Source of the DNA: Dyella lipolytica
GTDB lineage: Bacteria > Pseudomonadota > Gammaproteobacteria > Xanthomonadales > Rhodanobacteraceae
Length of the DNA: 64,000 nt
Direction of reading: 5' to 3'
Assembly (NCBI RefSeq): GCF_030160075.1
Contig: NZ_BSNQ01000009.1
Location: 802,295 to 866,294 of the forward strand
In this document: piece by piece, positions 56,469 through 64,000 of the stretch
Layout: the number at the start of each line of letters is the position of its first letter
Numbering within the stretch: position 1 is the first letter of the stretch
Translations under genes and position numbers: made by a program
Notes under the pieces: generated by a model
What the model saw: only the letters and a program-made list of their open reading frames with translations
What the model was told of the DNA's origin: nothing
Databases searched by the model: none

Positions 56469-56496
56469 CGCCTCCCTCTACTTGCAGAGGGAGGCG
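56469..56496. terminator. Hairpin after aceA
   Basis: CGCCTCCCTCT (56469-56479) and AGAGGGAGGCG (56486-56496) form a perfect 11-base stem with a six-base loop, 18 bases after the aceA stop. There is no strong T tract. Confidence 0.65.
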
Positions 56497-56515
56497 TTAC
56501 GTTGATGCGCAACTT

Positions 56516-56659
56516 AGAGCCGCTAACAAAACGTAGCGAGCGGCCGCGGGGTGGGTGCGGGCGGCGCGCAGGAACCGGAGTGTACTGGGTCGTACATGAG
56601 GATTCCGAGCACCGACCGCGCCCACCCCGCGGCCGCGCAGTAGTTTTGTTAGCGGCTCT
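56516..56659. repeat. ~144-bp near-perfect palindromic element abutting the comM stop codon
   Basis: The outer arms AGAGCCGCTAACAAAAC (56516-56532) and its exact reverse complement (56643-56659) flank inner arms that also match with few differences, including CGGCCGCGGGGTGGG. The folding ends in TGTAC-TGGGTC-GTACA (56580-56595). The whole element could fold into one long hairpin. It has no coding potential. It ends at the comM stop codon TAA. It may be a MITE-like or large REP-type repeat. Confidence 0.7.
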
Positions 56660-58173
56660 TAGTCGGACAAGAGGGACAGGCGTCGGTATTGCAGGGCTTC
56701 GGCCAGATGGGTGCGATCGAGTGCTGCGGCACCGTTGTCTATATCGGCAATCGTGCGCGCGACGCGCAAGGTTCGATGGTAAGCGCGTGCGGATAACCCC
56801 AGTCGCTCCAGCGCGCCATCGAACCAGCGCCGTTCGGCAGAACCGAGAGCGCAATCGCGTTCCAGTTCGCGAGTACTGATCTCGGCGTTCGGCCGGCCGG
56901 CACGCGCAAGCGCATGCTGGCGTGCGCGAATCACCCGCGCGCGAACCGTGGCAGAGTCTTCGTCCTGCGAGGTGCGTGGCGCGCCCAGTTCGGTCAACGG
57001 CAGACCCGGCACTTCGACGCATAGATCGATGCGGTCGAGCATCGGACCGGAAATGCGCGAGCGGTAGCGCTGCACCTGATCTGGCGTGCAGCGGCAACGC
57101 GGGCGCGCGTCGCCGGCATAACCGCAAGGACAGGGATTCATGGCCGCCACTAGTTGAAACTGAGCGGGGAAGCTCAACTGACGCGCTGCACGCGAAATAA
57201 GAATGGTGCCGGACTCCATCGGCTCGCGCAGCACTTCCAACACATGCCGGCTGAACTCCGGAAATTCGTCCAGAAACAGCACGCCGTTATGGGCCAGCGA
57301 AATCTCACCGGGCCTAGGTTGCGACCCACCGCCCACCAAGGCAACGGCCGACGCAGTGTGGTGGGGCGCGCGAAAGGTGCGGCGACGCCAGTGCGCGGGA
57401 TCGACGGTTAGGCCGGCCACCGACATCACGGCGCAGGTTTCCAGCGCCTCCGATTCGGTCATCGGCGGCAGGATGCCCGGCAGGCGTTCGGCCAGCATGG
57501 TTTTGCCGGTGCCGGGCGGCCCCATCAGCAGCAAGTGGTGGCCGCCGACTGCCGCAATCTCCAGCGCTCGGCGCGCTTGCAGCTGACCGCGTACATCGAT
57601 GAGATCCGGACCCGCATCGTCGTTGCTCAGCACGAGCGACGATGTCGGCGGCATCAACTCCTGCGCACCGCGTAGCCAGCTGCAGACATCGGTGAGCGTA
57701 TCGGCCACGCGCACATCGACTTCGGAAATCAGCGCCGCTTCCTCAGCGTTGGCGCGCGGCACCACCACGCGACGTCCGCGCGCCCGTGCGCGAAGCAGCG
57801 CGGGCAATACGCCAGATACCGGCCGCAGCTGGCCGGAAAGCGCCAGTTCGCCCAGGAATTCGCAATCGTCGAGCTTTTCACGCGGAACCTGATGTCCCGC
57901 GGCCAGAATGCCCAGTGCGATAGCCAGATCGAAGCGGCCGCCGTCCTTGGGCAACTCGGCCGGCGCCAGATTCACGGTAACTTTGCGGTTGGGGTATTCG
58001 AAGGCGGCGTTTTGGATGGCCACACGTACACGGTCGCGTGCCTCGCGCACGGCCGCTTCGGGTAAACCGACAATATTGGTGCTAGGCAGACCACCAGAGA
58101 GATGCACTTCCACCATCACCTGCGGTGCGGAGACCCCCTCCTGGGCACGGCTTAGCGTGACGGCCAGGCTCAT
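56659..58173 (-). CDS. comM: YifB/ComM family Mg-chelatase-like AAA+ ATPase
   Basis: The 504-residue protein has an N-terminal Lon-protease-like domain (SLAVTLSRAQEGVSAPQVMVEVHLSGGLPSTNIVGLPEAAVREARDRVR), an AAA+ Mg-chelatase domain with LLMGPPGTGKTMLAERLPGI, LFLDEFPEF and AAMNPCPCGY, and a C-terminal region ending YRRLSLLSD. ComM is a hexameric helicase that extends branch migration during natural transformation. It is single-copy and convergent with aceA; its stop forms part of the palindromic element. Confidence 0.94.
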   Translation of the reverse strand: MSLAVTLSRAQEGVSAPQVMVEVHLSGGLPSTNIVGLPEAAVREARDRVRVAIQNAAFEYPNRKVTVNLAPAELPKDGGRFDLAIALGILAAGHQVPREKLDDCEFLGELALSGQLRPVSGVLPALLRARARGRRVVVPRANAEEAALISEVDVRVADTLTDVCSWLRGAQELMPPTSSLVLSNDDAGPDLIDVRGQLQARRALEIAAVGGHHLLLMGPPGTGKTMLAERLPGILPPMTESEALETCAVMSVAGLTVDPAHWRRRTFRAPHHTASAVALVGGGSQPRPGEISLAHNGVLFLDEFPEFSRHVLEVLREPMESGTILISRAARQLSFPAQFQLVAAMNPCPCGYAGDARPRCRCTPDQVQRYRSRISGPMLDRIDLCVEVPGLPLTELGAPRTSQDEDSATVRARVIRARQHALARAGRPNAEISTRELERDCALGSAERRWFDGALERLGLSARAYHRTLRVARTIADIDNGAAALDRTHLAEALQYRRLSLLSD

Positions 58174-58252
58174 GGGGCACGGTGACGGCTAACGGCAGCG
58201 GAGTCGCTGATTGATCGGTCCATCGAGCGACTCCATCCATCGAGGTGCGGAG

Positions 58253-58304
58253 AAAAATGGCCGCCCCCGACTCCTTGGGGTGATGGTGACGAATCGGGGG
58301 CGGC
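58253..58304 (-). terminator. Intrinsic terminator after ubiK
   Basis: GCCGCCCCCGA (58260-58270) and TCGGGGGCGGC (58294-58304) form a perfect 11-base stem with a 23-base loop. On the minus strand it is followed by CATTTTTCT, so it ends the ubiK transcript. Confidence 0.8.
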
Positions 58305-58316
58305 TACCGGAACTGG

Positions 58317-58574
58317 CTATGCACCGCGAGGTGACACGCCGGCTTCCAGCTCCGCCACGCGCCGCTCGAGTTCCTCGACCCGAGCGCGCGTACGCGCCAA
58401 TACCTGGGTCTGAACGTCGAATTCCTCTCGGGTAACCAGCTCGAGATGGCGCAATCCCTGCGCCAGGATATCGCGAAAATTGGCGCGCAGATCCTTGTGC
58501 GCGTCTGCCAGCCCTGGCGGTACCAACGACACAAGTCGTGTGGCAATTTGATCGATATCCTGCCTGCCCGTCAT
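58317..58574 (-). CDS. ubiK: Ubiquinone biosynthesis accessory factor UbiK
   Basis: The 85-residue helical protein begins MTGRQDIDQIATRLVSLVPPG and ends in a coiled coil (TQVLARTRARVEELERRVAELE), the standard UbiK/BMFP layout. UbiK binds UbiJ in the aerobic Ubi complex. The ATG at 58574 gives the usual length; the open frame upstream is longer but not conserved. It is divergent from the P-II gene. Confidence 0.9.
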   Translation of the reverse strand: MTGRQDIDQIATRLVSLVPPGLADAHKDLRANFRDILAQGLRHLELVTREEFDVQTQVLARTRARVEELERRVAELEAGVSPRGA

Positions 58575-58696
58575 GGTAGGCACCTCGAACTCGTCGGAGA
58601 TGAGTCTAGGGAGAAGTTCAAACACGGCGCCATCGGCTTGCTCCATCAAAGTTTGTAGGCATTTTCCTACATTGCGGGACAGCCTGCCTTCGGAAA

Positions 58697-58710
58697 GGCA
58701 GAATGTATGC
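58697..58710 (+). promoter_or_regulatory. Possible sigma-54 (-24/-12) promoter of the P-II gene
   Basis: GGCAG...ATGC has the invariant GG (58697-58698) and GC (58709-58710) separated by ten bases, the RpoN spacing. The flanking bases fit the consensus only partly. It lies 48 bases before the P-II start and overlaps a small hairpin (TGCCTT/AAGGCA). Confidence 0.35.
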
Positions 58711-58748
58711 TTCGCAACGCGTGATCCGGCCAACCCCTGGCCCGATGA

Positions 58749-59096
<348 letters not shown>

Positions 59097-59633
59097 TCAT
59101 TCCAATCCGGGGCGTTCGCGCACGATGCGCTGGTGATGAATCAGCAGCCCCGTGAAGTAGCAGATGTAGTAGCCCACGAACACGCCGAACAGGGCCAGCG
59201 TCAGCGGGCTCTGACCAAACTCGGGACCGTGCACGGGCGGCGTGGCGCCGGTCGGATCCTGCAGCTGCGGGGAAAGCATCGCGAAGCGCCAGAACAAGCG
59301 CCCCAGAAACAATACCGTGACCAACCCGCCGATATACGCATTGGGTACGTAGCAGTCGCCCTTCACCGGATCGAGCTGAAAGCGACTGAGGCGCAAGCCC
59401 AGCAGCCCTAATCCTGCTCCAGCAATCAGACCGCCGCCCAGCCCTGTCAAAAGGCGCATATCGTGCATGCTGGCAAAGGCGATGACGCCACCCAGCACGG
59501 CAAAAATGGCGATACGGGCGATCATTTTGTTTCGCCGGATCGGCTGCGGCCCGAACTGGCTGCGCACGCGCCGCCATACGGCGAAAGCCAATACCGGAAT
59601 CAGGACCAGCGGCATGGTGAAATGGGGGGCCAT
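59097..59633 (-). CDS. Predicted membrane protein (CcdC-like, uncertain)
   Basis: The 178-residue protein has four to five helices: LVLIPVLAFAVWRRV, IAIFAVLGGVIAFASM, GLGGGLIAGAGLGLLGLRL, NAYIGGLVTVLFLGRLFWRF and TLALFGVFVGYYICYFTGLLI. The VWRRVRSQFGPQPIRR start and helix pattern resemble the CcdC/DUF1453 family, but I am not sure. Its stop abuts the P-II stop, so the two genes are convergent. Confidence 0.7.
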   Translation of the reverse strand: MAPHFTMPLVLIPVLAFAVWRRVRSQFGPQPIRRNKMIARIAIFAVLGGVIAFASMHDMRLLTGLGGGLIAGAGLGLLGLRLSRFQLDPVKGDCYVPNAYIGGLVTVLFLGRLFWRFAMLSPQLQDPTGATPPVHGPEFGQSPLTLALFGVFVGYYICYFTGLLIHHQRIVRERPGLE

Positions 59634-59726
59634 CGCTTTATCCCTGTGCGTTGAGGAAGTGCGGGCAGCCTAGCAAGCGGACGCATGGCAGGCGACTGAC
59701 GTCTGTCATGCCTTGCACCGCACGGT

Positions 59727-60470
59727 TTATTTGGCCTTGCCCTGGTTTGCCACAGCGGCCATCTTCGCAGCGATGGCATCCGCATCGCCCAGGTAATAGT
59801 GCCGCAGCGGCTTGAGCTTATCGTCGAATTCGTACACGAGCGGCACGCCATTGGGGATGTTCAAGTCGACGATCGCTTCGTCGGATATGCCGTCGAGATA
59901 CTTCACCAGCGCACGAATCGAATTTCCGTGGGCCACCAGCAGTACGCGTTGGCCGGCACGAATCGCCGGCGCGAGGACATCGTCCCAGTACGGAATCACG
60001 CGCTCGACGGTGTCTTTCAGACACTCGGTGTCGGGGATCAAACGTGGATCGAGCGTCGCATAGCGCGGATCGCGCAGCGCCGGGTTCGCACTGCGCTCCA
60101 GCGGCGGCGGCGGAATGTCATAACTGCGGCGCCAGACCTTCACTTGGTCCTCGCCGTATTTCGCGGCGGTCTCGGCCTTGTTAAGACCGGTCAGGCCGCC
60201 GTAGTGACGCTCGTTGAGGCGCCACTCGGTCAGCACCGGGATCCACATCAGGTCCATCGCGTCCTGCACGTGCCACAGCGTGCGCACGGCGCGCTTGAGC
60301 ACCGAGGTGTGCGCCACGTCGAAGTGGTAGCCGGCCTGAACCAGCAAGTGGCCCGACTCGCGTGCTTCGGCAGCACCTTGTTCGGTAATGTCGACGTCGG
60401 CCCAGCCGCTGAAACGGTTTTCGAGGTTCCACTGGGATTGGCCGTGGCGGATCAGGACGAGTTTGTGCAT
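59727..60470 (-). CDS. gpmA: 2,3-bisphosphoglycerate-dependent phosphoglycerate mutase
   Basis: Glycolytic enzyme that interconverts 3- and 2-phosphoglycerate. The 247-residue protein has the phosphohistidine motif [10 protein letters not shown] (6-15), [14 protein letters not shown], and the second histidine in [12 protein letters not shown]. Length matches E. coli GpmA (250). The ATG at 60470 matches the family; a start at 60524 would add 18 non-conserved residues. Confidence 0.96.
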   Translation of the reverse strand: MHKLVLIRHGQSQWNLENRFSGWADVDITEQGAAEARESGHLLVQAGYHFDVAHTSVLKRAVRTLWHVQDAMDLMWIPVLTEWRLNERHYGGLTGLNKAETAAKYGEDQVKVWRRSYDIPPPPLERSANPALRDPRYATLDPRLIPDTECLKDTVERVIPYWDDVLAPAIRAGQRVLLVAHGNSIRALVKYLDGISDEAIVDLNIPNGVPLVYEFDDKLKPLRHYYLGDADAIAAKMAAVANQGKAK

Positions 60471-60615
60471 GACGTGAGGTTCGCGATCGAAGCAAAGCAA
60501 GAATGGTGAGGCCCGCTCGCGCACCCGTCAAATCCCGCCCTGCCGAAGGTCACGCTAAACCGATAACGCCGCTGGCGCATCCAACCCCTAAATTCACACC
60601 CGAATGGAGTCCGCC

Positions 60616-61263
60616 ATGCGCCGCACCCTGCTTGTTCTCGCTCTGCTTGCCCCCGTTGCCGTATCCGCCCAGGACCTCGACAAGGTCAACGGCTCCATTG
60701 ACGTCGCCCCCGGCCAGCACGCCGGCAACGTGAGCACGGTCAACGGCTCGGTGCATATCGGCGACAGCGCTGTCGTGGACAAAGCCGGCACCGTGAACGG
60801 TGCGCTGCAACTGGACGACAAAGCGCAGGCCACCAGCGTGGAAACCGTCAACGGCGGCATCAAGTTGGGTGAAAACACCGTGGTTAGCAGCACGGTGGAT
60901 GCCGTCAATGGCGCCATTCGGCTCGACCAGGGCGCGACTGTGCGCGGTCGCGTTTCCAACGTCAACGGCGCGATCGTGCTGGATCAGGCGCACATCGGTG
61001 GCGGCATCGGCACGGTTTCCGGCGATATCACCGTCGGCGCCGGTTCCCATGTCGAAGGTGGCATTTTGGTCGACCAGCCAAACGGCGGGCACAGTTGGAA
61101 CGGACAGCGCCCGCCGCGCATCGTTATCGGGCCGCACGCTGTCGTGCAAGGCACGCTGGAATTCCGCCGCGACGTGGTGCTGCAAGTCAGCGACAGCGCG
61201 CAGATCGGACCGGTGAAGGGTGCGACGCCGGTGAAATTCAGCGGCGACACACCGAACGGCTAA
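60616..61263 (+). CDS. Secreted VNG-repeat protein (predicted beta-solenoid)
   Basis: The 215-residue protein has a signal peptide (LLVLALLAPVAVSA) and then six or seven imperfect ~20-residue repeats, each with a V-N-G core (VNGSI, VNGSV, VNGAL, VNGGI, VNGAI, VNGAI, then VSGDI). Spacing and alternating hydrophobics suggest a right- or left-handed beta-solenoid. The C-terminal region (RRDVVLQVSDSAQIGPVKG) is repeat-like but less regular. GGAG before the ATG at 60616 decides the start over an ATG at 60604. Function unknown. Confidence 0.7.
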   Translation: MRRTLLVLALLAPVAVSAQDLDKVNGSIDVAPGQHAGNVSTVNGSVHIGDSAVVDKAGTVNGALQLDDKAQATSVETVNGGIKLGENTVVSSTVDAVNGAIRLDQGATVRGRVSNVNGAIVLDQAHIGGGIGTVSGDITVGAGSHVEGGILVDQPNGGHSWNGQRPPRIVIGPHAVVQGTLEFRRDVVLQVSDSAQIGPVKGATPVKFSGDTPNG

Positions 61264-61274
61264 GCGCAACCAAG

Positions 61275-61323
61275 AACGAGTAGCGGTGTACTGCCAGGCA
61301 CACTGGCACATCCGCTACTCGTT
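61275..61323. terminator. Branched inverted repeat between convergent VNG-repeat and hemF genes
   Basis: AACGAGTAGCGG (61275-61286) pairs exactly with CCGCTACTCGTT (61312-61323), and inside TGCCAG pairs with CTGGCA. The outer stem runs into TTTATC. It probably stops transcription from both sides. Confidence 0.7.
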
Positions 61324-61330
61324 TATCGCT

Positions 61331-62308
<978 letters not shown>

Positions 62309-62389
62309 TCACGCGCCAGCGTGAACGGTAGCTACCGAGGCCTTGCGCACCATCTAGGCAAGCTCCAGAGCGGTCGCTAGGCTCATCGC

Positions 62390-63604
62390 ATGCGCGCTTC
62401 GATCCTCCCTCTCGCGGTTACGGCATACACCGCCACCTCCGCACTGGGCCTCGGCCTAGACGCTCATCTTGACGCACTCAAACAGCAGCGAAGCGGGCTC
62501 CGCAGCAACGATTTCGGCGACAACCCGCTAGCATGCTGGATCGGCCGCGTATCCGGTCTCGAAACTACGACGCTGCCCGCCGAATACGCGCAGTGGGATT
62601 GCCGCAATAACCGCCTCGCCTGGCTGGGTCTTAACCAGGACGACTTTCTGGCACGGGTTCATACAGCGCGGCAACGTTACGGGGCGACCCGCATCGCGCT
62701 GCTGCTCGGCACGTCCACCGCCAGCATCAGGGCCACCGAGGAGGGTTACCGGCGTCTTGAGAACGATAGTCAGCTGCCCGCCGACCTCCGTCGCCAGGCG
62801 ATCCATACCCCGCACTCGCTGACAGCTTTCGTGGCGGCCGCGCTGGATATTGGCGGCCCTTGCCTGACTATCTCCACCGCCTGCTCATCCAGCGCCAAGG
62901 TATTTGCAGGTGCGGAGCGACTTATCCGCCTTGGCATCGTCGATGCCGCTGTCGTGGGGGGCGTCGATTCGCTGTGCGACAGCGTGCTGTACGGCTTCAA
63001 CGCGCTGGAGTTGGTATCGCCCGAACCGTGTCGTCCCTTCGATGCGGGCCGCCGCGGCATATCCATTGGCGAAGCCGCGGGTTTCGCCTTGCTTGAACGC
63101 GTCGATGCAGACACCGAAACGCACTTGCGACTGCTCGGCTGCGGCGAATCCAGCGATGCACATCACATGTCTACGCCCGACCCCGAAGGTATCGGCGCCG
63201 AACTGGCACTGCGCGATGTACTCGACCGCGCGGGCATCGATGTCTCGCAGGTCGACTACATCAATTTGCACGGCACGGCCAGCCAGAAAAACGATGCGAT
63301 GGAAGCCACTCTGGTCGCACGCCTGTTTCCAGCCAGTACACGAGTGAGCTCCACAAAAGGACTCACCGGCCACACCTTGGGTGCAGCAGGCATTGTCGAA
63401 GCGGCGATCACCTTGCTGGCTTTGCATGAAGGTTTCGTACCAGGCAATGCGGGTGCGGTGACACCCGACCCTGCTTGTACCGCGCATTTCGCCTGGCAGA
63501 ACGAATTCCGCCCCATGCAGATCGCGCTCAGCCATTCGTTCGGTTTCGGCGGTAGCAATGCCTGCCTGGCTTTCGCACGCGCATCCACGGGTAGCGACGT
63601 ATGA
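62390..63604 (+). CDS. Beta-ketoacyl-ACP synthase of a predicted aryl-polyene/xanthomonadin cluster
   Basis: The 404-residue ketosynthase extends a polyene chain on an acyl carrier protein. It has the catalytic cysteine in TISTACSSSAKVF, the histidines in NLHGTASQKNDAMEA and STKGLTGHTLGAAG, and the C-terminal SFGFGGSNACLAF. The next gene, with an ATGA overlap, is a chain-length-factor-like protein, the typical paired start of aryl-polyene clusters. hemF on the other side is divergent and probably unrelated. Confidence 0.88.
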   Translation: MRASILPLAVTAYTATSALGLGLDAHLDALKQQRSGLRSNDFGDNPLACWIGRVSGLETTTLPAEYAQWDCRNNRLAWLGLNQDDFLARVHTARQRYGATRIALLLGTSTASIRATEEGYRRLENDSQLPADLRRQAIHTPHSLTAFVAAALDIGGPCLTISTACSSSAKVFAGAERLIRLGIVDAAVVGGVDSLCDSVLYGFNALELVSPEPCRPFDAGRRGISIGEAAGFALLERVDADTETHLRLLGCGESSDAHHMSTPDPEGIGAELALRDVLDRAGIDVSQVDYINLHGTASQKNDAMEATLVARLFPASTRVSSTKGLTGHTLGAAGIVEAAITLLALHEGFVPGNAGAVTPDPACTAHFAWQNEFRPMQIALSHSFGFGGSNACLAFARASTGSDV

Positions 63605-64000
63605 GCGCGTTGCGTGTCCAGGTGGAAGGCGTTGGCGTGTGGTCGCCGTCGTTGACCGACTTCGAGGCACTTCGCCGTCTGCTGGCCGGCGAAGCTCTTT
63701 CCGAGCCTGCTACGCGCCCCAACGCTGCGGCCTTGTCGCTCAACGAACGTCGTCGCGCGCCGGAAAGCGTCCTCGTCGCCATCGAGGTTGCTTCACAGGC
63801 CTTGGCCATGAGCGGGCGCGTCGCCGACAACCTGGCCTGCGTGTTTGCGTCTGCCTATGGCGATCAGGCCACCACCGACTACATGTGCCGCGTACTGGCG
63901 CGCGCACCCACCGAACTTTCACCCACCCGCTTTCACAACTCAGTGCACAACGCATCGGCCGGCTACTGGACGATCGCCACCGATTGTCGCGCACCGTCTA
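63601..64000 (+). CDS. Beta-ketoacyl synthase chain-length-factor-like protein, N-terminal part (cut by window edge)
   Basis: About 133 residues are present before the window ends. The sequence SALRVQVEGVGVWSPSLTDFEAL, and later LACVFASAYGDQATTDYMCRVLA and RFHNSVHNASAGYWTIAT, matches the ketoacyl-synthase-like partner proteins of aryl-polyene clusters (PF13723 type). It starts inside the stop of the ketosynthase gene. Further cluster genes (ACPs, dehydratases, ketoreductase, glycosyl/acyltransferases) would be expected beyond the edge. Confidence 0.82.
   Translation, partial: MSALRVQVEGVGVWSPSLTDFEALRRLLAGEALSEPATRPNAAALSLNERRRAPESVLVAIEVASQALAMSGRVADNLACVFASAYGDQATTDYMCRVLARAPTELSPTRFHNSVHNASAGYWTIATDCRAPS

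Overview
The window is GC-rich, densely coded chromosomal DNA with overlapping operons and no rRNA, tRNA, CRISPR, prophage or transposase gene that I can see. Protein content points to a gammaproteobacterium of the Xanthomonadales (Lysobacterales), most likely Rhodanobacteraceae (Dyella/Luteibacter/Rhodanobacter-like). The supporting features are dispersed ubiquinone accessory genes (ubiE, ubiJ-ubiB, ubiK), a thr operon with a threonine-rich leader peptide, an Oar-type TonB receptor, aerobic hemF, and the edge of an aryl-polyene/xanthomonadin-type pigment cluster. The genus is inferred, not shown.

Layout. 1-6.8 kb: partial SNF2 helicase, secB-gpsA, a hairpin-rich gap, the rpmB-rpmG ribosomal operon with a structured leader, a lone low-GC methyltransferase (probable transfer) and a fatty-acid desaturase. 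6.9-11.1 kb: five tightly coupled genes, a Gld-like ABC exporter (ATPase, permease, GldG-like and DUF4340-like proteins) followed by mutM. 11.1-20.4 kb: unknown protein, tdk, rep helicase, bluB, AI-2E family permease, a lipoprotein and plsB. 20.4-27.2 kb: a LysR regulator divergent from a six-gene acyl-CoA operon (acyl-CoA dehydrogenase, APH-like kinase, histidine phosphatase, two SDRs, an enoyl/alkenal reductase). It resembles 4-hydroxyacyl-CoA catabolism through a phosphorylated intermediate and is the strongest candidate here for an under-described system.

27.3-41.4 kb: ubiE, a glutathione S-transferase, an EamA exporter divergent from an Lrp regulator, a DUF3300 lipoprotein with Asn-rich and Pro-rich tracts, proline iminopeptidase, a membrane sulfatase-fold transferase, a CpdB-like nucleotidase, and the thr operon (leader, stand-alone homoserine dehydrogenase, thrB, thrC). 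41.4-47.7 kb: a GH144-like secreted glucanase with its TonB receptor, then small envelope genes. 47.7-52.3 kb: trmL, ubiJ-ubiB, truC, arfB and an acyltransferase. 52.3-58.6 kb: a LysR gene divergent from the glyoxylate-shunt genes aceB-aceA, a ~144-bp near-perfect palindrome abutting comM, and ubiK. 58.7-64 kb: a P-II protein with a possible sigma-54 site, a membrane protein, gpmA, a secreted VNG-repeat protein, hemF, and two ketosynthase-type genes that open the polyene cluster and run off the window.

Together these genes cover phospholipid synthesis (gpsA, plsB, desaturase, acyltransferase), acyl chain use feeding the glyoxylate shunt (acyl-CoA operon, aceBA), quinone synthesis, and envelope or polysaccharide functions. 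Start codons were moved from the longest possible reading frame wherever a ribosome-binding site, overlap or family alignment supported it.
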